Assembly (NCBI GenBank): GCA_041488095.1
Contig: JBGPOP010000001.1
Span: 169,741 to 233,740 of the forward strand
Reading direction: 5' to 3'
Length of the DNA: 64,000 nucleotides
From: DASYPQ01 sp041488095
Lineage (GTDB): Bacteria > Planctomycetota > UBA1135 > GCA-002686595
Of the stretch, positions 8,219 to 15,388 are shown piece by piece (the stretch's first letter is position 1; every line of letters begins with the position of its first letter). The notes under the pieces are model-generated. The model ran no database searches. It saw nothing but the letters and a program-made list of their open reading frames with translations, and had not been told where the DNA came from. The position numbers and the translations under genes are program-made.

Positions 8219-9196
8219 ATGCTGACCCTTCTCATGGCTCTGGTCCTTTCGATCGGACCCTCGCCCGCGAACCAGGATGCGGGCGGTGGCGCCAAGCCTC
8301 CGCCCGTTCCGCCGCCCTTGCCGGGCAGGGAGCTCGGGAAGGACGCGACCGCGGCGCCGATCGACCTGAAGCCCGGGGCGCTCCCCGCGGCGACGACACC
8401 GTCGGCGCGCACGGCCTGGGAGCGCCTGTGCCGAGCCAGCCTCGGACCGGGAGACGAGCGCTTGCCCGTCACCGCGTTCGAGCTCGCGCTCGACGTGCGC
8501 TACCGCGGGAGCGCCAGCCAGACCAACGATTTCGACTCCGTGTACCGGTTCCTCGCGCCGGGGTTCGTGCGGATCGCGATCCATGATGCGGAAGGTCACG
8601 ACAAGCGGGTCCTGCTTCGCGGACCTACGGGCGACTGGCTCGCCGACCTCGCGCGCGAGGAGAAGATCCAGCTCGACGTCGGGCGGGAGTACGCCGAGGA
8701 CCGCCGCCAGCTCGACGAGACCGTCAGCGTGGCAAGGAATTTCGTCGCGCTGACCGACCCGCGCTCGCTGCGGATCGCGTCCGTCGAGATGCTCCCGGCG
8801 GGGCCCGCGGGACTGCCCGAGCCGCTGGCGAAACACGCGCGGGAACTCTCCTGGATGTGCCTGAAGAGCCCGGACTTCCGCCTGGTCGGCACCGGCGCTG
8901 GGGCCAGGCTCTTCCGCGCGACCCTCGGGTTCGATCCGAAGACCGCCTGGGTCGAAATGGCCCTCGTCGAGGAGGACGGCGCGGTCGGCGCGCTCTTGCC
9001 CTCGGCGCGCCTGGTCGAGATGCGCGTCCCCAAGGCGACCCAGGGCTTCTTCGTGCCGCAGCAGATCCTGGTCTACTCGCTCGAGGAGGGGCGGACGCCG
9101 GCGGCGTTCGCCGCTCCAGCCGGTATGGACTTGTGGATCAAGCGCGCCGACCTGCGCGCGGCGCTCAAGCCCGAGGATTTCCTCATCAACCCCTGA
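8219..9196 (+). CDS. Hypothetical secreted protein, 325 aa
   Basis: No family recognised with confidence. An N-terminal signal peptide (MLTLLMALVLSIG) is followed by a Pro/Gly-rich linker. The remaining 250 residues alternate polar and hydrophobic positions, suggesting a mainly beta fold (FELALDVRYRG, VRIAIHDAEGHDKRVLLRG, ARLFRATLGFD, ARLVEMRVPK). This layout is loosely like LolA-type carriers, but that is only a guess. It ends 4 nt before the mutL stop on the other strand. Confidence 0.65.
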   Translation: MLTLLMALVLSIGPSPANQDAGGGAKPPPVPPPLPGRELGKDATAAPIDLKPGALPAATTPSARTAWERLCRASLGPGDERLPVTAFELALDVRYRGSASQTNDFDSVYRFLAPGFVRIAIHDAEGHDKRVLLRGPTGDWLADLAREEKIQLDVGREYAEDRRQLDETVSVARNFVALTDPRSLRIASVEMLPAGPAGLPEPLAKHARELSWMCLKSPDFRLVGTGAGARLFRATLGFDPKTAWVEMALVEEDGAVGALLPSARLVEMRVPKATQGFFVPQQILVYSLEEGRTPAAFAAPAGMDLWIKRADLRAALKPEDFLINP

Positions 9197-9204
9197 GGCC
9201 TCAG
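9193..9204. repeat. 12-bp perfect palindrome spanning two convergent stop codons
   Basis: CTGAGGCCTCAG is perfectly self-complementary. It contains the TGA of the secreted-protein gene (9194-9196) and the TGA of mutL on the minus strand (9201-9203). It has no loop and no T-tract, so it is probably a coincidence of two TGA stops rather than a terminator. Confidence 0.4.
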
Positions 9205-10988
9205 CGCCGGTGGAAGGCGCGCTCGAGGTCGCCGAGCGTGAACCTCACGCGCGTCGGCCGGCCGTGGACGCAGGTCTGGTCGCTCGCCAGGCGCGCTCCG
9301 CGCTCGAGCAGCGAGCGCATCTCTTCCCCCGACAGCACGTCGCCCGCCATCACCGACGATCGGCACGCCGCGCGGTGGAGCACCTCCTCGAGCACCTCTT
9401 CCACCCCAGGATCGCGCTGGCCGGACCGCGCCTCCTCGAGGACCGCGATCGTGTCGCGCACGATCGCCTCGGGCCTCGGGCGCTGCAGTCGAGCGGGCAG
9501 GCCGTTCACCGCGACCGTCGCCGGGCCGAAGGTCGACACCTCGATCCCGATCCGCGCGAGCGCCTCGGCGTTCTCCGCGAGCAATTCGACCTCGGACGGG
9601 CTCGCCTCGACGATTTCCGGGACGAGCAGCCGCTGCACCTCGACGCGCGAGCTCTTCAGGTCCGCGAGCAGCGCCTCGAAGGTCACGCGCTCGTGCAGGG
9701 CGTGCTGGTCGACGATCTCGAAGCCGCCCTCGACCTCGCGCACGATGTAGGTGCGCGCGATCTGGATCAGCGGACCGGCCGGGGAGGCCGTCGCACCCGC
9801 GGCGGGAGACACGCTGGAGCTCGGCTTGTAAGGCCTCCCGGGTACTTCGCGCACGTAGGCGGGCTCGCGCGTTGGCCCTGCGAAGTGCGTGCCCTCGAAC
9901 GGGATCGTCGGCCCGCTCTCGCGTGCGACCGCGCGCGAGACGAGCCTCGCCCCCGGTGTCGCCATGTCCGTGCGCGCGACGGCGCGCCGCAGCGCCTCGA
10001 CCAGGAACCCGAACATCATCCGCTCGTCGCGGAAGCGCACCTCGGCCTTGGTCGGATGCACGTTGACGTCCACGCGCGCCGGATCCATCGACAGGCGCAG
10101 GAATGCGACCGGCTGGCGGCTCTCGAAGAGGAATCCGCGGTAACCCTCCTTGAGCGCCCGCAAGAGCACCTTGTCGCGGATCGGCCGGCCGTTCAGGAAC
10201 CACATCTGTCGACTCGCGTCGGCGCGCGCGAGCCGCGGCGGAGCGACGAAGCCCGACAGCGAGAGGTCGCCGGCCCTGGCTTCGACCTCGACCAGGCTTT
10301 CCGAGAGCTCCGCGCCGAACGTGCGCCGCACCCGCCCGCGCAGGTCCATCGCGGCCTCGACGTCGTAGAGCCTCTTGCCGTCGTGCGTCGCCACGAATCC
10401 CGCCCCGTCGCGCGAGAGCGCGATCCTCTGGATCGCATCGAGGCAGCGCGAGAGCTCCGCCGCCGGGCGCCTGAGGAAGCGCCGCCGGGCGGGCACGTTG
10501 TAGAACAGGTCGCGCACCTCGACGATCGTGCCCCCCGGGCCGCCGGCCTCGACGCTCGACCCGATCGCGCCGCCCTGGTCCTCGATCCGCCAGCCGATCG
10601 CCCTCCCCGGTTCGCGGGAATAGATGGAACAGCGCGCGACCGCCCCCATCGAGGCCAGCGCCTCGCCGCGGAAGCCCAGCGAGGCGATGTGCTGTAGATC
10701 GGCGACGTCGAAGAGCTTGCTGGTCGCGTGCGCGACGAAGGCCAGTTCGACGTCCTCGCGCGCCATGCCGCAGCCGTCGTCCGTGACCCGCACGAGCTTC
10801 GCGCCGCCTTCCTCGAGATCGATCCCGATCCGGCTCGCGCCCGCGTCGAGAGCGTTCTCGACGAGCTCCTTCACCGCCGAGGCCGGCCTCTCGATCACCT
10901 CGCCTGCCGCGATCTGGTCGCGCACGCGCTCGGGGAGCAGCGCGATGCGCGCGCCCCGCTGCAAGGCCTTCTCTGTCCCCCCTCTCAT
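9201..10988 (-). CDS. mutL: DNA mismatch repair protein MutL (endonuclease type)
   Basis: MutL couples MutS mismatch recognition to strand removal. The 595-residue protein has the GHKL ATPase motifs ENALDAG (44-50), DDGCGM and GFRGEALASM, then the transducer domain. The C-terminal dimerisation domain carries DQHALHERVTFE (427-438), matching the metal endonuclease consensus DQHA(x)2E(x)4E. Supporting motifs ACRSSV (541-546) and CVHGRPT (573-579) are also present. This is therefore the nicking type found in bacteria without MutH. The ATG start overlaps the holA stop (ATGA, 10985-10988). Confidence 0.96.
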   Translation of the reverse strand: MRGGTEKALQRGARIALLPERVRDQIAAGEVIERPASAVKELVENALDAGASRIGIDLEEGGAKLVRVTDDGCGMAREDVELAFVAHATSKLFDVADLQHIASLGFRGEALASMGAVARCSIYSREPGRAIGWRIEDQGGAIGSSVEAGGPGGTIVEVRDLFYNVPARRRFLRRPAAELSRCLDAIQRIALSRDGAGFVATHDGKRLYDVEAAMDLRGRVRRTFGAELSESLVEVEARAGDLSLSGFVAPPRLARADASRQMWFLNGRPIRDKVLLRALKEGYRGFLFESRQPVAFLRLSMDPARVDVNVHPTKAEVRFRDERMMFGFLVEALRRAVARTDMATPGARLVSRAVARESGPTIPFEGTHFAGPTREPAYVREVPGRPYKPSSSVSPAAGATASPAGPLIQIARTYIVREVEGGFEIVDQHALHERVTFEALLADLKSSRVEVQRLLVPEIVEASPSEVELLAENAEALARIGIEVSTFGPATVAVNGLPARLQRPRPEAIVRDTIAVLEEARSGQRDPGVEEVLEEVLHRAACRSSVMAGDVLSGEEMRSLLERGARLASDQTCVHGRPTRVRFTLGDLERAFHRR

Positions 10989-12115
10989 GGGTTCTTGCCG
11001 CTCGGCGCGGCGATCCTAACCTGTGAGAGCCGCCACCGCAGCGCGAGCAGCGCGAGATCGCTCGCGTCGACGGTGCGGCCCGTGCGCGTCCGGCGCTCCA
11101 GTTCGGCGACTTCGTCGAGCATCTCCCGCCAGGACTCCGCCCGACGCAGCGAAAGGCGCTGCGCGATGTCCTCCCGCCTGCGCTGGTTTCCCGTCGGATC
11201 GGGCGGCAGACCCTGCTCGGCGGCTCGCGCAGCGGCGAGCGTCTGCCGCAGCTTCGAGCGCAAGCTGCCGAGGAGCACGGCCAACAGCGCCTCGGGCTTC
11301 ACCTCGCGAGAGCCGTCGCGCTCGCGCATCCCGGAGCGGAAGAGCGCCTCGATCCCGGCGAGCGAGGTCCCAGGGTCGCCGCGCAGAAGGTCCTCGGCGA
11401 GTTGGAAGGGCGAGACCGCTCCCGTCCATCCCACCCTGCGACGCAGGTCACGCTCTCCGCTGCGAGCCAGGGCATCGAGCGCGGCGTCCAGCGCGGAGAG
11501 ATCGTTGCCCGTCGCCGCGGCGACGTAGGCGGCTTCGCCGGGATCGAGGCCGAGGCCCTTGTGCCGCGCGCGAGCGAGAATCCATTGGACGAGCTCGACC
11601 CGGCGGGGATCGGGGTCGCGCTCCCACGGCGGCGGGCTGTCGTAGAGCCGGCGAAGCGTGAGGATCGTCCCACCCGCCGCGGCCACGGCCTTGGCGAGGG
11701 CATGGTCGACGCGCAGCGACTCGGTTTCGAGCGCGAGCGCTCCCGGGACGGCGTGGCCGCGCAAGAAGGCGAGCGCCGCGCGGGTGAACGGCCCCTCGGC
11801 GTCCTCCTCCTTGTCGAGCAGCAGCGCCGCATTGCGGACGAGGACCAGGCGAGCCGGTGCGAACATCGGCGACGCCGAGAGGTCGCCCTGCAGCGCGGCG
11901 AGGTCGAGATCGGGATCGGCGCCGTCGTGGCGCGCGACCTCCAGGCCACGCCGCGCGGCCGACCGGGAGAGGATCGAGAGCGCCGCCTCGCGGAACCAGC
12001 GCTCCTCGCCGCGCACGAGGTAGCCGCGCGCGAGCGGTGCCTCTCCCGCGAGCGCGCGATCGAGCACCGCGATCTGCGCCGGGGGAGGCGCTTCTTGCGC
12101 CTTGCGCGCAGCCAT
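10985..12115 (-). CDS. holA: DNA polymerase III delta subunit
   Basis: HolA opens the beta clamp within the clamp-loader complex. This 376-residue protein matches the family in length and layout: an N-terminal ATPase-like lobe beginning YLVRGEERWFREAALSIL, a middle part with ARLVLVRNAALLL, and a helical C-terminal domain with NDLSALDAALDAL, PFQLAEDLLRGD and LLAVLLGSLRSKLRQTLAA. Sequence conservation is low, as is normal for delta. The ATG at 12115 shares one base with the ubiA stop (TGATG), which fixes the start; the frame stays open upstream only as antisense to ubiA. Confidence 0.85.
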   Translation of the reverse strand: MAARKAQEAPPPAQIAVLDRALAGEAPLARGYLVRGEERWFREAALSILSRSAARRGLEVARHDGADPDLDLAALQGDLSASPMFAPARLVLVRNAALLLDKEEDAEGPFTRAALAFLRGHAVPGALALETESLRVDHALAKAVAAAGGTILTLRRLYDSPPPWERDPDPRRVELVQWILARARHKGLGLDPGEAAYVAAATGNDLSALDAALDALARSGERDLRRRVGWTGAVSPFQLAEDLLRGDPGTSLAGIEALFRSGMRERDGSREVKPEALLAVLLGSLRSKLRQTLAAARAAEQGLPPDPTGNQRRREDIAQRLSLRRAESWREMLDEVAELERRTRTGRTVDASDLALLALRWRLSQVRIAAPSGKNP

Positions 12116-13011
12116 CAGCGCGCCCCTCCCAGTACGCCGCGGTCGAGCGCAAGCCCTGCGAAGAGCAGCACGCTGACCCAGCCGTTGACGACGAAGAAGG
12201 CCGCGTCGACGCGCGAGAGGTCGTCCTTCGACACCAGGCTGTGCTCCCAGGCGAGCAGGAGGGCCGCAAGGAGCACGGCCCCCCACCAGATCACCGAGAG
12301 GTCGGCTGCGAGGCCGACCAAAACGAGGCATGCGACGGTCCCGACGTGCAAGCTCGAGGAAAGCCACAGGGCGCGCGCGACGCCGAGGCGCGCCGGGATG
12401 GAGAAGAGCCCCTCGGCGCGGTCGAACTCGACGTCCTGGCAAGCGTAGATCAGGTCGAAGCCGGCCACCCAGGTGAGCACGGCGCCCGAGAGCCACAGCA
12501 CGGCCGCGACGCCCCCGCCGAGTCCTTCTCCCAGGTCATGCGGGATCTCGCCGCGCACCGCGATCCACGCGCCGAGCGGAGAGAGCGCGAGTGAAAGGCC
12601 GAGGACGAAGTGCGCTCCGGCGCTGAAGCGCTTGACGTAGCTGTAGGCGAGGAGCACCGCGAGCACCGGAAGGGAGAGCAGGCCCGCCAGATGATTCAGC
12701 GCGAAGGCCAGGAGAACGAACGCGGCCCCGGACAGCGCGACCAGCAGCCCCACACCCGCTGTCGAGAGGCGCCCGGACGGCAGCTCCCGCGCGCGCGTCC
12801 GCGGATTGCGCGCGTCGATCTCGCGGTCGACGAGGCGGTTGAAGGCCATCGCCGCGGTCCGCGCGGCCACGGCGCAGCCGATCACCAGGAGGAGCGCCCG
12901 GACCGGCGGTGCTCCGCCGCTCGCCAGCCACGCGCCGCACAGCGCGAAGGGCAGCGCGAACACCGAGTGGGTGAACTTGACCAGAGAAAGGAGGTCGCGG
13001 AGGCGCTTCAT
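12115..13011 (-). CDS. UbiA-family prenyltransferase (MqnP/UbiA-like)
   Basis: A 298-residue polytopic membrane enzyme that attaches a polyprenyl chain to an aromatic acid during quinone synthesis. The two Asp-rich Mg-diphosphate motifs are present: NRLVDREID (res. 58-66) and YACQDVEFDRAEG. PSGRLS between them and about eight hydrophobic helices agree with the family. Neighbouring ubiX and ubiE and the absence of MenA-type features suggest the futalosine-pathway enzyme MqnP, which acts on a dihydroxynaphthoate acid before UbiD/UbiX-type decarboxylation. That pathway call is an inference. Overlaps ubiX (ATGA) upstream and holA downstream. Confidence 0.88.
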   Translation of the reverse strand: MKRLRDLLSLVKFTHSVFALPFALCGAWLASGGAPPVRALLLVIGCAVAARTAAMAFNRLVDREIDARNPRTRARELPSGRLSTAGVGLLVALSGAAFVLLAFALNHLAGLLSLPVLAVLLAYSYVKRFSAGAHFVLGLSLALSPLGAWIAVRGEIPHDLGEGLGGGVAAVLWLSGAVLTWVAGFDLIYACQDVEFDRAEGLFSIPARLGVARALWLSSSLHVGTVACLVLVGLAADLSVIWWGAVLLAALLLAWEHSLVSKDDLSRVDAAFFVVNGWVSVLLFAGLALDRGVLGGAR

Positions 13012-13688
13012 GGCCGCGCTGTCCTTCCGAGATCGCGATGGGGGTCACCCGGGCGCTCGACGCCGGGATCCTCGACCGGGGCCGTCCCCCCCTCCCAGCG
13101 CGCGCCGACGGTGTTCTCGACGCCCAGGCGGTCGAGGATCTTGCCGACCACGTGGTTCACGAGGTCCTCCACCCGGCGCGGTCGGTGGTAGAAGCCCGGC
13201 ATCGCCGGGAGGACCACGGCACCGAGATGGGCGAGGCGGAGCAGGTTCTCGAGGTGCACCACGCTGAGCGGCGTCTCGCGCGGCACGAGCACGAGCTTGC
13301 GTCCCTCCTTGAGGGCCACGTCCGCCGCGCGCTCGACCAGGTTCGAGCTGAAGCCCGCCGACACCCGCGCCAGGGTCCCCATGCTGCACGGGCACAGGAT
13401 CGCCCCGCCGACGAGCGCGGTCCCCGACGAAGGCGGCGCATCGACGGCGTCGCACGGGAAGGCACGCACCGAACGCGCGGCTTGCGCTCCGATCCAGCCC
13501 GGCAGCGCCTCGGCCAGGCGCTCGCCGCGCGTTCCCGCGTCGACGCCGAGCTCGTGGCGCAGCACCTTGGCTCCCGCCTCCGTGACCGAGACGTCGACCT
13601 CGTGCCCGCAGGCGACGAGCGCGCGCAGGAGCGATTCGGCATAGGCGTGCCCGCTCGCTCCGGTGATGCCGAGGAAGAAGCGCGTCAT
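13008..13688 (-). CDS. ubiX: UbiX-family flavin prenyltransferase
   Basis: UbiX makes prenylated FMN, the cofactor of UbiD-type decarboxylases. The 226-residue protein has the FMN-binding start FFLGITGASGHAYAESLL, CPCSMGTLARVSAGFSSNLVERAADV, and LKEGRKLVLVPRETPLS, ending in PAMPGFYHRP. All of these are family signatures. About 30 residues after the core form a Pro/Arg-rich tail. ATG 13688 overlaps the CPBP stop. No ubiD gene lies in the window. Confidence 0.93.
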   Translation of the reverse strand: MTRFFLGITGASGHAYAESLLRALVACGHEVDVSVTEAGAKVLRHELGVDAGTRGERLAEALPGWIGAQAARSVRAFPCDAVDAPPSSGTALVGGAILCPCSMGTLARVSAGFSSNLVERAADVALKEGRKLVLVPRETPLSVVHLENLLRLAHLGAVVLPAMPGFYHRPRRVEDLVNHVVGKILDRLGVENTVGARWEGGTAPVEDPGVERPGDPHRDLGRTARP

Positions 13689-14497
13689 AGGAACACTTCG
13701 GGGCGGGCGCCGATCGCGAGGAACAGGTCGAAGAGGGCGTGCGCCCAGGCCGCGACTCCCGGGCCTCGCCAGCGGAACAGCGCTCCGAGCAGGATGCCCG
13801 CGAGGAGGCGCCATGTGAAGACGGCGGCGTCGAAGACCTCTCCCCCCGGGCCGAGGACCTGCGTGAACACGGCCAGGTGAGAGGCGGCGAAGACGAGTCC
13901 CGCGGCGCCGATCGAGAGGATCTCCGCGCCCGCGCGGGCGAGGGGCAGGCTCCCGGTGAGGAAGGCCAGGAGATGGGAGGCGAGCAGGAAGACTGCGCTC
14001 TGGACCCCGATGCGGAAGAGCATCTCCTCCCAGGCCGCACCGCCAGCCAGGAAGGCAGCCAGCTCGAGGGGCAGCCCCGGCCCCGCTCGGCCGTGTCCGA
14101 AGTGCTCCGCACCCGAATTCGCTCCCAGCACGGACATGAGCACGAGCAGCGCCGGTCCGAGGAGCAGTGCGGCGATGCCGCCCTCGAGCAGGATGCGCCA
14201 CAGGCGCGGGAGGAGCCCGAGGCGCCTGTGAAAGATGCTCCGGAGCGCCGCCACCGCGGAGAGCGCGAGCAGCGAGACGCGCGCGGCCCGCTGGCCGGTT
14301 CCGAGCGGGGCGAGCGGCAACGAGAGCACCACCTCGGCCAGGTTGCGTGCGGGACCGCCCGCGGAGATCTCGTAGGCGAGCAGGAGCGGCAGCATCGCGA
14401 GGTAGCCCATCGCGATGCCGCGCGCGGACCCGCGCGAAGCCTCTCCGATGACGCTCTCGTGATCAGCGCTCGCCGCGGATCGCTCCGCCCGACTCAC
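13685..14497 (-). CDS. CPBP-family intramembrane protease
   Basis: A 270-residue protein with about seven hydrophobic helices. It carries the CPBP (CAAX protease/Abi) motifs: WEEMLFRIG with the EExxxR core, FAASHLAVF with the second-motif His, and WAHALFDLF with the third. The family includes prenyl-protein proteases and bacterial membrane proteins of unknown substrate. Its place between ubiE and ubiX, with 4-nt overlaps on both sides, ties its expression to quinone synthesis, but the reason is not evident. The start is GTG 14497 (GTGA overlap with the ubiE stop). Confidence 0.83.
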   Translation of the reverse strand: MSRAERSAASADHESVIGEASRGSARGIAMGYLAMLPLLLAYEISAGGPARNLAEVVLSLPLAPLGTGQRAARVSLLALSAVAALRSIFHRRLGLLPRLWRILLEGGIAALLLGPALLVLMSVLGANSGAEHFGHGRAGPGLPLELAAFLAGGAAWEEMLFRIGVQSAVFLLASHLLAFLTGSLPLARAGAEILSIGAAGLVFAASHLAVFTQVLGPGGEVFDAAVFTWRLLAGILLGALFRWRGPGVAAWAHALFDLFLAIGARPEVFL

Positions 14498-15237
14498 GCC
14501 GGTGCTCTCGTGTCTGCGAGTCGAGCTCCGGGCACGCTACCCCAATGGAGGGAGGCGATGCCTCCCGAGAGGGATCGATGGCCACAGCCCGAGAATCCCG
14601 CACGCTCGATGTCGCGCTCGAATTCAACGGGCCCCGGCCAGGCGGCGACGCTCTCGGGAAGGTAGCGGTAGGCTTCCCGGTCGCCCGAGACGAGCGCGCC
14701 GAGGCGCGGCAGGACCTTCCTGAAGTACAGGTGGTAGGCGGCGGCCAGGCGCCGGTCGGGGGGCAGGCCGAACTCGAGGACGAGCAGCAGCCCGCCCGGC
14801 CGGAGGACGCGTGCCATCTCGCGCAGCCCGGCACCGCGATCCTCGACGTTGCGGATCCCGAAGGCGATCGTGGCGAGGTCGGCCGAGCCGCTCCGGACCG
14901 GAAGCGACAGCGCGTCCCCGTGCGCGAAGACGATGCTCCCCGCGTCCTTCACCGGGCCCCGGCGCGCGGGTCGTCCGCACTTCCTCGCCGCGAGCGCCAG
15001 CATCTCGCGGGTGAAATCGATCCCGACGACGGAGGCGCCGGATCGAGCCAGGAGGAGCGACACGTCGCCGGTTCCGCAGCACACGTCGACCGCGACGCGA
15101 CCTCGCACCTCCCCGGCCCGGGCGAGGAGCTCCCCCCGCCAGCGCTGGTCGACGCCCAGGGAGAGCAGGCGGTTCAACAGGTCGTAGCGCGCGGCGATGC
15201 GCGCGAACATGGAGCGGACCTGTCTCGGGTCGGGCAT
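14494..15237 (-). CDS. ubiE: Demethylmenaquinone/ubiquinone C-methyltransferase UbiE (MenG)
   Basis: UbiE/MenG performs the last C-methylation of menaquinone. The 247-residue protein shows MFARIAARYDLLNRLLSLG (family motif 1), the SAM-binding DVCCGTGD (51-58), IAFGIRNVED and MARVLRPGGLLLVLEF. ATG 15237 is chosen because it precedes the first family motif by nine residues; the open frame upstream has no family similarity. It is the first gene of the overlapping run to mutL. Quinone type (MK versus UQ) cannot be fixed from this gene alone, but menaquinone is likely. Confidence 0.93.
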   Translation of the reverse strand: MPDPRQVRSMFARIAARYDLLNRLLSLGVDQRWRGELLARAGEVRGRVAVDVCCGTGDVSLLLARSGASVVGIDFTREMLALAARKCGRPARRGPVKDAGSIVFAHGDALSLPVRSGSADLATIAFGIRNVEDRGAGLREMARVLRPGGLLLVLEFGLPPDRRLAAAYHLYFRKVLPRLGALVSGDREAYRYLPESVAAWPGPVEFERDIERAGFSGCGHRSLSGGIASLHWGSVPGARLADTRAPA

Positions 15238-15314
15238 GACTCGTGGCCGCGGCACGCGCGGCGCGCGTATTCCTAACCGATCGACGCCGGTCGCGCCGGG
15301 GGAACATGGAACTC

Positions 15315-15352
15315 CGCGGCGCGCGCGAGGCGGAGCTCTCGCGCGCGCCGCG
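15315..15352 (-). terminator. Strong GC hairpin between surface lipoprotein gene and ubiE
   Basis: Bases 15315-15329 and 15338-15352 are perfect 15-bp inverted repeats around an 8-nt loop. The hairpin lies 37 nt after the lipoprotein stop and 78 nt before the ubiE start on the same strand. No T-tract follows, so it would end or pause transcription only with help (for example Rho), or protect the mRNA 3' end. Confidence 0.55.
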
Positions 15353-15388
15353 TGGATCGGAGGCCTTCCGCCTCCGGCCCGGAGCGAT

